In this document: one piece after another, positions 1 to 7,698 of the stretch | How the letters are laid out: each line of letters opens with the position of its first letter | Numbering within the stretch: position 1 is the first letter of the stretch | Origin: Saprospiraceae bacterium | GTDB taxonomy: Bacteria > Bacteroidota > Bacteroidia > Chitinophagales > Saprospiraceae | DNA: 54,450 bases | Direction: 5' to 3' | NCBI GenBank assembly: GCA_022841505.1 | Contig: JALHRK010000002.1 | Coordinates: 1 to 54,450, forward strand | Program-made: the position numbers and the translations under genes | Notes under the pieces: model-generated | The model's input: only the letters and a program-made list of their open reading frames with translations | The model's database searches: none | What the model was told of the DNA's origin: nothing

Positions 1-280
1 TTCGCTCGCGCGATGGCGATTGCTGAGCGAAGTCGAAGTACCGCCTCGCGTGTCCTATTTTTCAGGCTCTGCCTGAAGGTTTCAATCATTGTTTCGCAAT
101 TTTCCCGCACTTATGCAGACGGCAACTGAGTTGGCGGCTGAGCGACTCGTACTGAGCGACTTGTACTGAGCGAAGTCGAAGTAAGTCGAAGTCAGGTCGA
201 AGTTATGTCTCGCGTGTACTATTCTTGCGGGCTTCGCCCGATTTTAGGGTCTGCCAGCTAAAGCTGGCGACCACGAGCGC
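1..280. repeat. Repeat-rich intergenic region with hairpin modules and tandem repeats
   Basis: No convincing gene. It contains a partial copy (about 1-78) and a fuller copy (about 208-295) of a mosaic element also found at 43886-43990. Recognisable pieces are CGCTCGCGCG, CCGCCTCGCGTGT, a short hairpin (TCAGGC/GCCTGA at about 61-76, or CGGGC/GCCCG at about 228-240), and a second hairpin GCCAGC-TAAA-GCTGGC at about 253-268. Between the copies lie imperfect 14-bp tandem units (ACTGAGCGACTTGT type) at about 137-178, followed by AAGTCGAAGT-type units to about 205. The related motif GAGTCGAAGTCGAGTCGAA recurs near 40892-40917, so this looks like a dispersed intergenic repeat family. Confidence 0.7.
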
Positions 281-745
281 TCATTGCTTCACCACTCTCC
301 CTTGCCAAACCGCTATTCCCTCGGCCTCAATGCTACAAAAATACACCCCTCCCGGCAGCCCCTCCAAATTCAACACCAACTGCGGTTGTCCTTCCGGCAA
401 TTCACCGTGGCGCAGTTCCCGCCCCAGGGCATCGCGCAGCGACCAAAAAGCTCCTTGCGGCAAGCGCTGCTGAGGCTCGATGACCACATAATCCTTCGCC
501 GGATTGGGGTAAACTTTCACGACCATTCCACCGGGGATAACTTCGCCTGTAGACGTCACCATCACCTCCACCCACTCACAATAAGTATCACTCGCATTTG
601 CATTGCTCACCGTCAGGCAAACCTCATACACGCCTGGTTCCGCGTATTCATGCATCGGATTTTGCTCGGTACTGCCTGCCGAACCATCTCCAAAATCCCA
701 TTGCCAAGAGGTAGGAAAAAACAGGCTATAATCCCAGAAGGTGGC
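281..745 (-). pseudogene. Orphan 3' fragment of a T9SS cargo gene (PKD domain plus type A sorting domain)
   Basis: The open frame runs from just after an in-frame TAA (746-748) to the TGA at 281-283. The first ATG is only at 655, in the middle of the PKD domain, so the frame has no proper start or signal peptide. The first 60 or so codons form a PKD domain (WDFGDG core, then [11 protein letters not shown]). The last 80 or so form a T9SS type A sorting domain ([25 protein letters not shown], ending VWQGRVVKQ). It closely resembles the end of the protein at 43976-45727 ([33 protein letters not shown]). The break coincides with the beginning of the PKD domain and lies 44 bp after the stop of the gene at 790-1428. 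Best read as a relic of a rearranged paralogue. A frameshifted gene or translation coupled to the upstream gene is possible but less likely. Confidence 0.65.
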
Positions 746-789
746 TTATGTTAAATCTCGGTAATGTCTTTGACGAACAATTGAAATCT

Positions 790-1428
790 CTAATTCGCTA
801 AGGAATCAACCTCTACCGGCTGCGGTGTTGCCCCCTCAATCTCCAGCCTCCATCCCGCTCCTTCCACCATAAATTGCATCACATCAAACAACTGGTTGCC
901 CTGCGCAGCGGCTTCTTCCAGTAGTTTTTGTTCCACTGCTTTTTCGCGGAGCATGGCTTTGGCATTTTGCGCCAAGCGGGTGTAGTCCTCTTTGGTGAAG
1001 CCGTTGAAGAAACTTTCGTCCATATTGGTGAACCGTACATCGTGGTCAATGGACAGGATTTCCGGTTGCGGCAGGTTGCTGATCCGGATGACGCGGTTGG
1101 TGCTGTCGGCGGTGATTTTGATGTTTTCGAGGTCGTATCCGACCAAAACTTTACCTTTTACTTCCAGCAGGGCGGATTTGGAGAAATTCCAGGTGGTTGG
1201 CAAGGGCAGGTACAACGTCATCTTGCGGATATTGGTGTCGTTGTACAGCTCCGTGAACGTGCCTTCTACCGTGACCAATTTACACACTTTGCGCACCTGC
1301 TCCAACAGCACGGTGGATTGCGAGCGGCTGATGGAGGCGTCTTTTTGATTGCGCCAGTAAGTGGCCATCCAGATGCCGGCGCCGAAGCAGGCAATCAGAA
1401 TCAAGGCAATAAGGCCGTATCTTTTCAT
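790..1428 (-). CDS. DUF4230 family membrane-anchored protein
   Basis: 212 residues. An N-terminal membrane anchor (residues about 5-23, LIALILIACFGAGIWMA) is followed by an extracytoplasmic domain that resembles the DUF4230 family: LLEQVRKVCKLVTVEGTF near residues 42-60, then alternating beta-strand sequence and a C-terminal helical region rich in Lys/Glu. The function of DUF4230 proteins is not established. The start is only 7 bp from the stop of the DUF3108 gene upstream, so the two are almost certainly co-transcribed, together with the flippase-like gene and the AraC-type regulator further upstream. Family call by pattern recognition only. Confidence 0.7.
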   Translation of the reverse strand: MKRYGLIALILIACFGAGIWMATYWRNQKDASISRSQSTVLLEQVRKVCKLVTVEGTFTELYNDTNIRKMTLYLPLPTTWNFSKSALLEVKGKVLVGYDLENIKITADSTNRVIRISNLPQPEILSIDHDVRFTNMDESFFNGFTKEDYTRLAQNAKAMLREKAVEQKLLEEAAAQGNQLFDVMQFMVEGAGWRLEIEGATPQPVEVDSLAN

Positions 1429-1435
1429 GCGTTGG

Positions 1436-2302
1436 TTAATCTTTGCCTATTTTGGCGGTCATGTTGTACTTCAAACCCTTATAACTTTTCAACACAGCCT
1501 GAACCGAACCCACTGACAGCGGCGATTCGATGATCAGCGGAATTTTGTTTTCGTCGTCGCTGGCCCAAATATTGAGTTTGGAATCTTTTTTAAATACGTA
1601 ACCCTCGATGACTTCCGGACCAAAAACCAAGGTATTGAACTTGCCGAGTCCTTTGATTTTTTTACCGGCTTCTTTGCCCCGGTAGTTCACTTTCAACGGC
1701 CAGATTTCCTTGTCCATGAACAGTTTGATGGGAATATTGTCGCCTTTTTTCATCTGGGCGAAGTCAACGTTGCGCAAGTGGTACACAATGGAAATGATGT
1801 CGTGCATGCAATCGCCGGTTGCGTATTCTTTCAACTCGGCCGCCTCTTTCGTTTTTCCGCGCAGCGACTTGACCGTTTTTTTATTCTGATCAAAAGTAAG
1901 CTTGTCGTAAACGGAGTAACCGCCCTCCTGGATGTCGCGGATGGCAATATTGGGCAGCAGGCTTTTTTTGTCCACAAACGAATCGTAGCGGTCGCGCACT
2001 TTATAAAACCATTCGTAGGATTTGTAAGTCTGCCCGTAAGCCGATAAGTGGTATTCTGCGCCAAGGTCTTTCACCCGGAAAGTGACCTCGCCGGCAGAAA
2101 GCCAGACGAAATTCCAATTGTAATACAACTTATAGGTCAGCTCTTCCCCGTGTTGGAAAGTCGTGTTGTCAATGGAACAACGCTCCGGGATGGCCTGCTC
2201 AAAAAGCGGCAAATCAGCGTTGTTGACAGAAGAAGGCGCCGTGAAAGCCATGACGCCAAAAAGTAGCAATAAAGCGCTGGCTTTGAACAAAAAAGTTTTC
2301 AT
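1436..2302 (-). CDS. DUF3108 domain-containing exported protein
   Basis: 288 residues with an N-terminal signal peptide (MKTFLFKASALLLLFGVMAFTA). The mature part opens with GEELTYKLYYNWNFVWLSAGEVTF, the typical opening of DUF3108 proteins, and continues as a beta-rich domain with the characteristic DKLTFDQNKKTVKSLRGKTKE segment. DUF3108 proteins are periplasmic or outer-membrane-associated and of unknown role; they are fairly common in Bacteroidota. The start lies 4 bp after the stop of the flippase-like gene and the end is 7 bp before the DUF4230 gene, consistent with one operon. No catalytic motif is visible. Confidence 0.75.
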   Translation of the reverse strand: MKTFLFKASALLLLFGVMAFTAPSSVNNADLPLFEQAIPERCSIDNTTFQHGEELTYKLYYNWNFVWLSAGEVTFRVKDLGAEYHLSAYGQTYKSYEWFYKVRDRYDSFVDKKSLLPNIAIRDIQEGGYSVYDKLTFDQNKKTVKSLRGKTKEAAELKEYATGDCMHDIISIVYHLRNVDFAQMKKGDNIPIKLFMDKEIWPLKVNYRGKEAGKKIKGLGKFNTLVFGPEVIEGYVFKKDSKLNIWASDDENKIPLIIESPLSVGSVQAVLKSYKGLKYNMTAKIGKD

Positions 2303-2306
2303 AGTT

Positions 2307-3293
2307 CTATGATTTCGAGACGTTGGTTTTGACTATAAACCAACCGCCAAGTAACGCCGGCAGGCATAGATTTAGTATAAAAAGGCCGAAAGTAGCAGCC
2401 AGAATGCTGAGTTCGTTGACGCCGAAAGCCGTCCAGACTAACAAGGCGATTTCCCCCCGCGCCAGCAGGCTGATCGCCGGTGGCAACGGTACGCTGGTTT
2501 GCAGGAAAAAAATGGTGGCGATGCCCGGCCAGGCTTCCACAACCGAAATTTCCACCCCAAAAAAGCGCATCAGAAGCCAGTACTGAAAGCAATACGTAAA
2601 ATAGCGGGCCCAGGCATAGAACAAAGCCCGTTTCAATTCGGTTTTTTCATAACCCCGAAACAAGGTCAATATTTCTTTTACCGGTTTGGCGATAAATCCC
2701 GCAATTTTCCAGCGCCTGCCAAATCGAAGCTTCATCAATACTTGTGCAACCAGGTCAATATGCCAGTAAATCAAAAGTAAGCCCACTGACAGCGCAGCTC
2801 CGGTTAAAGTCACACTCCACAACAAATAAGGCTCCCACCGGAAATACAGACTTGCGAACAACGCCAGTCCAACGACGCCGCCGGAGAGCAGGGCAACCAA
2901 TTGACTGGTGCTGCCCATCAACGTTGCGGCCACCGCCCTCCAGCCATTCCCGGGCTCCACGAGCAAAACGCGCCCGCCGTATTCGCCGATGCGGTTGGGT
3001 GTAAACAAAGAGACGGCTACGCCGGCCAGAACTGATTGGTAAGCCTGCCAAAAAGTGAGCGCGGAAAACCGGCGGATCAGTCCATGCCATTTCAGCGTTT
3101 CAAAGCCCCAGTTGAGCGGCATGAGCAGCGTCGCAAAAAGCAGCCAGGGAAGTTGACGGGGGTGCAAGCCGTTTTGAAAAGCTTGCCAAAGCACCTCTAT
3201 GCGCGCATTGTAAGCGATTTGATAGTATACCGCGCCCAGGAGCGCCAGCGCCACGGCAATTTTAAAAATCAGGTTTATGGTACGTTTGCTCAT
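2307..3293 (-). CDS. Lysylphosphatidylglycerol-synthase-like integral membrane protein (flippase-like, UPF0104 type)
   Basis: 328 residues, mostly hydrophobic, with about eight membrane segments. The segment TLLMPLNWGFETLKWHGLI, the run SLFTPNRIGEYGGRVLLVE and the later PLPPAISLLARGEIALLVW are the hallmarks of the family that includes the MprF membrane domain and UPF0104 proteins. Members are thought to move or flip lipids or polyprenyl-linked substrates. The soluble aminoacyl-transferase domain of MprF is absent, so lysyl-lipid synthesis should not be inferred. The reading frame starts 32 bp inside the end of the upstream AraC-type gene, suggesting translational coupling, and the next gene follows after 4 bp. 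Confidence 0.75.
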   Translation of the reverse strand: MSKRTINLIFKIAVALALLGAVYYQIAYNARIEVLWQAFQNGLHPRQLPWLLFATLLMPLNWGFETLKWHGLIRRFSALTFWQAYQSVLAGVAVSLFTPNRIGEYGGRVLLVEPGNGWRAVAATLMGSTSQLVALLSGGVVGLALFASLYFRWEPYLLWSVTLTGAALSVGLLLIYWHIDLVAQVLMKLRFGRRWKIAGFIAKPVKEILTLFRGYEKTELKRALFYAWARYFTYCFQYWLLMRFFGVEISVVEAWPGIATIFFLQTSVPLPPAISLLARGEIALLVWTAFGVNELSILAATFGLFILNLCLPALLGGWFIVKTNVSKS

Positions 3294-4398
3294 TGTGGTT
3301 CGCGCTTGCCCCGTATTCGCTTGGCGATTGTCCGGTATGCTTCTTAAACGCGCGATTAAAAGTAGCTTTTGAATTGAATCCGCACTCCAAAGCGACGCCC
3401 AAAAGCGTAAGGTGTTTCAAGTCTTCGCTTCCTATACAGTTCTTGAACGCCTCCACCCGGTAAGCGTTGACAAAATCGTTGAAATTTTTTTCAAAACCGG
3501 TATTGATCACCTGCGAAAGCAGGGGCGGGGCGATTTTCAATTTTCTGGCAAGGTCGCCCAGGCTGAGTTCGGATTCCAAATATGGTTTTTCATCCTCCAT
3601 CAAATGCAGCAACTTTTGTTTCCACAATGCGGTATCGAGGTCCGGAACCCCTCGTTTCGGCAATTCAACGGGCGATTTAAAGTTTAATTGGGCCAACTGC
3701 CGCTGCCGGTATCCCGTGATGGCAACGTAGACGATGATGCCAACCGTGGTTAAATTCCACCACCAATCCTGATAGAAATCAAGGTTCAGGATTACGTCAA
3801 TCAGAAACCAGGTCCATTTAAAGACAATGGTAAAAATCATCAGGTAAAGGAAATTGCGGTACCAGATTAGGCTAACCGACTCTGTATCAGAAAACTGAGT
3901 CTCCGTCCATTTTCGGTAATCCCGGTAAAGAGTCAGTGATTTTTTGAAGTAGAAACCATAAGAGCACAGTAAAAGCGCTGTTTCAATCCAATTGACGATT
4001 TGGTACTCTGTGGAAGCCTGCCATGCCTGCACAAAAAAACGCCCCTGGAGGAAAATGGCGAGGTTGAAAAGAACATAAACCAACCAGGGCATCAGGTGCC
4101 AAAGGGCTGCTCTGTTCAACCGAAACTGCCGGTTGACCTGGCTTTTCAGGTAAAAATATACGGCCGGCCCAAAAAGTAAGTTCAGGGAACGGGGGAATCC
4201 ATTCAATTCTTCCCACAAGAAGTTGATCCCGGAAAATCCGAAGGTATAATCCTGGATATCAATGGCCAGCAGGAAAAGTACCCAGCCCAGCAGCTTGTCG
4301 GACAAGGACTCTTCCTGCCAGCCCCTGATCCAGAGTAGGACTGCAAACAGCAATCCAAAAAAGTACCCAAATTGGAGCGGTGTGGTATATAAAGACAT
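3262..4398 (-). CDS. Membrane-anchored AraC-family transcriptional regulator
   Basis: 378 residues. The first 230 or so form a multi-pass membrane sensor region (about six to seven hydrophobic segments, with PRSLNLLFGPAVYFYLKS typical of this Bacteroidota class). The C-terminal 120 or so form an AraC-type DNA-binding domain: first helix-turn-helix around LGDLARKLKIAPPLLSQVIN, second around TLLGVALECGFNSKATFNRAF, ending with KKHTGQSPSEY. Such proteins sense an extracytoplasmic or membrane signal and bind DNA from the membrane. It is the first gene of a tight minus-strand group with the flippase-like, DUF3108 and DUF4230 genes, so it may control its own operon. The ligand is unknown. Confidence 0.85.
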   Translation of the reverse strand: MSLYTTPLQFGYFFGLLFAVLLWIRGWQEESLSDKLLGWVLFLLAIDIQDYTFGFSGINFLWEELNGFPRSLNLLFGPAVYFYLKSQVNRQFRLNRAALWHLMPWLVYVLFNLAIFLQGRFFVQAWQASTEYQIVNWIETALLLCSYGFYFKKSLTLYRDYRKWTETQFSDTESVSLIWYRNFLYLMIFTIVFKWTWFLIDVILNLDFYQDWWWNLTTVGIIVYVAITGYRQRQLAQLNFKSPVELPKRGVPDLDTALWKQKLLHLMEDEKPYLESELSLGDLARKLKIAPPLLSQVINTGFEKNFNDFVNAYRVEAFKNCIGSEDLKHLTLLGVALECGFNSKATFNRAFKKHTGQSPSEYGASANHNEQTYHKPDF

Positions 4399-4407
4399 GT
4401 TGTCAGC

Positions 4408-4614
4408 TTAGAAAAGATTCAACGTTTTCCCGTCGTTTGTTGCGCTGATGTTAACGAGCGTTTCTCCCTTATTGTTTAAAATGCGGGATCCTACGGGTAA
4501 TTTTTCCTTTCTGCTGCCCAACTGCCGATTGCAATTCTGTAAGAAAAACGATTGCTTTCGGGGCCTTTAATTTGCCGGCTTTACTTTCAGGTATCGTGGA
4601 TGGAGTTTTTTCAT
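4408..4614 (-). pseudogene. Possible broken small gene with an in-frame stop
   Basis: This fills the 245-bp gap between the S41-fusion gene and the AraC-type gene. A minus-strand frame begins with ATG at 4614 (MKKLHPRYLKVKPAN), meets TAA after 15 codons, and continues open in the same frame for 52 codons to a TAA at 4408-4410. The last part (KLPVGSRILNNKGETLVNIS and on to TLNLF) has the look of a real protein end. The second stop lies 9 bp before the AraC-type start codon. I do not recognise the family. It could be a decayed small gene, one with a sequencing error, or chance. Confidence 0.25.
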
Positions 4615-4643
4615 ACTGAAGATATTGAGAACGTGAAATCAGC

Positions 4644-6905
4644 TTATTGTTTCTGTTTGATCATCTTTTTTATAATCTCCACCTCGGTATCAGTTCCCTG
4701 CAGGATGTCGTCCAGGTTAGGGGTTACGAGAATATGGGGGCTGACTCCTTCATCTGGCTGATCTTCCAGAGGAAACCCGGCAAACACCGGAATATCCATC
4801 TCAATGCGGGAGTGTGGCAGGGTTAGGAAAAAAATCATGCCTCCATTAATGCCCTTCCTGTTTCCGCCTGTATTTTGCCCAACAAGAATGGCGGCATCAT
4901 TATCTTTGAGTAATTGCGCCATCAGGAAGGTCAGAGAGCTGTTACCGGAGTCTGTAATCAGATAAAGCTGCCCTTTGAAGGCATTTTTGCCGGAAGACAA
5001 TACAACGTCTTTGGGCTGATCCGTTTTCAAGCGGTAATAACCTCGTTCAGTTGGAACGACTTTGTTTTTCAGATCAAAAAAGGAATTATCCCAGGTTGAT
5101 AAAAAGGGGCGTAGTGTATCTGGAATATCCTGAAAACGAAGCCACTGGTGGATGCCTTTCTTTATTATTTTTGCCGATATAAAATACTGAGCGATGTAGC
5201 TCAGTGCCTCGTCGGCTCCACCTTCATTGCCCCGGATGTCTATGACAAGGTTTTTGATCTGTTTTTGCTTTAATTCACGGGCTGCATTTTCGAGGAATTG
5301 TTTCCAATCCATAGCAAGATTCCAGGTAGTGAACGTTTTGAATTTCAGGCAAGCCGTTTGCTCATCTATCAGGAAAAACTGCCAGGGCAGGGTTGCCTGA
5401 GTCTCGGGGTAACGCTCATTGAGTATGGCTTTTCGAGCAATGGTTGTTGTGGTACTAACAGTGGTATTAAAAATAGCGCCTGTTTTTAAATCCTTTGCCT
5501 GTACCTGTAGCAATGCATCCGGCTTGATGTTGAAAACTAATGGGAAATAAATATCAAACCACTCATACTTTTCCAGTCCGGAGACCTGGAGGTCATACAG
5601 CCGTTTGGCGTTGTTTCCTCCGTCGGCTTTTACCAAAGCAATCAGGCTATCGAGTATAGTTTGAACAGCGACATCATTGATACTTAGAATTTCTGTCCCT
5701 TCCAAACGGCCTGTTTTACTTAGGTCGTGTGTTACAATCATTTGGTGGTTAATTAGTTGAAAACAAAAAGGTACGCGATCAGCCTGTTGAAACAAAGGAA
5801 TCCTGACCTCATCAGGCTGGTTGTAAAAATTACAGTAGGTATGGCCGCATTTGATTTTCGCCAAAAATCTGGAATAGGCTAAGTAAAGCTCCGGCAAGGT
5901 TCGGTCTTGTTGAAGAAAGTCTTCCAGCATTTTGAAATTCAGAGCCATAGCTCCTTCGCTGTTGTAGCGAAACAAACCAGGATGAATTGTTGAATAGGCT
6001 GTTTTGATCAGGTTAAATTCTTCCTGCAATTGAGCCACCGAGAGCCGATGATTTTCCAAAAAAGGAACATAGACATTCCACTTGTTGGCAACTACCGAAG
6101 GCGCGCTATTTAAGGCAAGCACCCGGTTGGCCAATTGTTCCAATTCCCACACCACGTTGCCGTATACATATTTATAACGAAGCCAGGGCTTGTCTTTTTT
6201 TGAATCGAAAGTAATGACTGCGGTATAAACTCCGTCGCCATCCACATCCGTCATTGGGAATGTTTTCTCCCAGATTAATGGAGCTATATTTCCCCGGATG
6301 CCAACTGTTTCTTTCTCAACCAGGTTAGCAACTCCATTCAGGTCCAATTCAAAAGTGACCGTAATGGTTGAAGAAGCAAGAGAATTATAGGTTTGGCTGC
6401 TTTGTGCAACTGAGCTGTTAGAGAACAACACCAGCGATGTAGCCACTATAGCGACCGGGACTTTTTTCCAATCCAATCGTTTAACAATAAGCGCATCAAG
6501 GGAAAATTTTCCGCCTCCGACAACCGTGATGAGCACAAACACCCAGAAGAACAATTGCTGGAAATACATGCCGGTAATCGGTTCCGGCGCTTCGTACCAA
6601 ATAAAGGAGATGACAAAAAACTGGAAAGCCAGTTGAATAGCAGCCAATCGCGTGAATAAGCCAAAGGCGATGAGCAGTCCCCCCATAAATTCGCCCCAAA
6701 TGGCCAGCCAGGCCCAAAAGAAAGGTGAAGGAAAAGTAAACCCGATGTCTCCCACTTGTTGGGTAAACCATTCCGGCATGGACAATTTGGAATAACCAGC
6801 GCCAATGGCAATGGAAAGGCCTGCATGGAGGCGAAAGAGTAACCAGGTGATTTGGTAAGCAGTAGGGCGGTATTCGCCGAAAAGCACTTTTGATAAACGT
6901 TTCAT
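4644..6905 (-). CDS. DoxX membrane domain fused to a starch-binding-like domain and an S41 (tail-specific-protease-like) peptidase
   Basis: 753 residues from the ATG at 6905 (MKRLSKVLFG); an in-frame ATG at 6959 would add 18 residues of no recognised character. Residues 1-140 or so are a four-helix DoxX-type membrane domain (RLHAGLSIAIGAGYSK, GEFMGGLLIAFGLFTRLAAI). Residues about 150-170 (VPVAIVATSLVLFSNSSVAQ) look like a former signal peptide. Residues about 180-265 resemble a CBM20/48-type starch-binding fold (IRGN near the start, DVDGDGVYTAVITF, LRYKYVY). The rest is an S41 serine peptidase: helical prodomain-like region, VIDIRGNEGG, then TDSGNSSLTF with the likely nucleophile Ser near residue 656 and a candidate Lys in NTGGNRKG about 27 residues later. 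The domain order implies the peptidase sits on the outer face of the inner membrane. The combination is unusual. The biological substrate is unknown. Confidence 0.75.
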   Translation of the reverse strand: MKRLSKVLFGEYRPTAYQITWLLFRLHAGLSIAIGAGYSKLSMPEWFTQQVGDIGFTFPSPFFWAWLAIWGEFMGGLLIAFGLFTRLAAIQLAFQFFVISFIWYEAPEPITGMYFQQLFFWVFVLITVVGGGKFSLDALIVKRLDWKKVPVAIVATSLVLFSNSSVAQSSQTYNSLASSTITVTFELDLNGVANLVEKETVGIRGNIAPLIWEKTFPMTDVDGDGVYTAVITFDSKKDKPWLRYKYVYGNVVWELEQLANRVLALNSAPSVVANKWNVYVPFLENHRLSVAQLQEEFNLIKTAYSTIHPGLFRYNSEGAMALNFKMLEDFLQQDRTLPELYLAYSRFLAKIKCGHTYCNFYNQPDEVRIPLFQQADRVPFCFQLINHQMIVTHDLSKTGRLEGTEILSINDVAVQTILDSLIALVKADGGNNAKRLYDLQVSGLEKYEWFDIYFPLVFNIKPDALLQVQAKDLKTGAIFNTTVSTTTTIARKAILNERYPETQATLPWQFFLIDEQTACLKFKTFTTWNLAMDWKQFLENAARELKQKQIKNLVIDIRGNEGGADEALSYIAQYFISAKIIKKGIHQWLRFQDIPDTLRPFLSTWDNSFFDLKNKVVPTERGYYRLKTDQPKDVVLSSGKNAFKGQLYLITDSGNSSLTFLMAQLLKDNDAAILVGQNTGGNRKGINGGMIFFLTLPHSRIEMDIPVFAGFPLEDQPDEGVSPHILVTPNLDDILQGTDTEVEIIKKMIKQKQ

Positions 6906-7069
6906 TTTGCAGTAATTTTTGGCAAATATGGCCCAGGTCATACCCCTCAATCGCTGCAAAATATAATTTAAGGCGGCTCAAAAAAGATGTGAGACCTCAG
7001 GAACTTACAAAAAATAGCCTCGCAGAATCCTTATTTTACGCTACCTTTCAGTTCTAAACTACTTTAATT

Positions 7070-7642
7070 TTGGAAAACCCGCGCAAAACCCATCGCATCC
7101 TCGGCGTTGACCCCGGCACTAATATTATGGGCTATGCGGTCATTGAAGTGCAATACCAGCCAACAAAGCTGCGCCTTATAGACATTGATGTGCTGCACAT
7201 GAAGAGTGAGTCGGAAGCTTACCTGAAGTTGAAATACATTTTTGAACACATTCAAAAGATCATCACCGAACACAAGCCCGATTCCATGGCAATCGAAGCG
7301 CCTTTTTACGGCAAAAATGTGCAGTCTATGCTCAAATTAGGGCGGGCACAGGGTGTGGCCATCGCAGCGGCCATGGTGAAAGGCATTGAAGTCACGGAAT
7401 ATTCTCCCAAAAAAATCAAACAATCCGTGACCGGCAACGGAAATGCGTCGAAAGAACAAGTAGCGGCTATGCTGAGCACCATCATGCAGGAACCGTTGAT
7501 GGAGCAATACGCCGATGCAACAGACGCCTTAGCCACTGCTGTTTGCCACCATTATCAGGGAACTTCGCCGTTGAGCGGCGCTTCCAAAAAATACAGCAGC
7601 TGGGAGCAGTTTGCCAAGGATAAAAAGGATCGGATTAAGTAG
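7070..7642 (+). CDS. ruvC: Crossover junction endodeoxyribonuclease RuvC
   Basis: 190 residues. It resolves Holliday junctions with RuvAB in recombination and repair. The RNase-H-like fold is marked by ILGVDPGT (first catalytic Asp, about residue 14), SMAIEAPF (catalytic Glu), KNVQSMLKLGRAQG, ITGNGNASKEQVA-type sequence (here VTGNGNASKEQVA) and the C-terminal acidic motif DATDALATAVCHH. The start is TTG at 7070; no in-frame ATG lies near the conserved N-terminus, and starting there gives the usual short lead before ILGVDPGT. It is alone on the plus strand here, facing batD tail to tail, so it is probably transcribed on its own. Confidence 0.95.
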   Translation: MENPRKTHRILGVDPGTNIMGYAVIEVQYQPTKLRLIDIDVLHMKSESEAYLKLKYIFEHIQKIITEHKPDSMAIEAPFYGKNVQSMLKLGRAQGVAIAAAMVKGIEVTEYSPKKIKQSVTGNGNASKEQVAAMLSTIMQEPLMEQYADATDALATAVCHHYQGTSPLSGASKKYSSWEQFAKDKKDRIK

Positions 7643-7650
7643 CAAATGGG

Positions 7651-7682
7651 CAAGTTGGCAAGCCCGCAAGTTGGCAAACTCG
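7651..7682. repeat. Two 16-bp tandem repeat units between ruvC and batD
   Basis: Two adjacent near-identical units (CAAGTTGGCAAGCCCG, CAAGTTGGCAAACTCG) lie in the 56-bp gap between the convergent ends of ruvC and batD, followed by a partial third start (CAGGCAAGCC). No strong hairpin or T-tract is seen, so I do not call it a terminator. Confidence 0.6.
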
Positions 7683-7698
7683 CAGGCAAGCCCTGCCG

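Noticed and set aside
1-280. CRISPR array
   Set aside because: Repeats are short, imperfect, unevenly spaced and without spacers of constant length.
7065-7072. TAATTTTG as a ruvC promoter
   Set aside because: It overlaps the TTG start codon, so a transcript from it would begin inside the gene.
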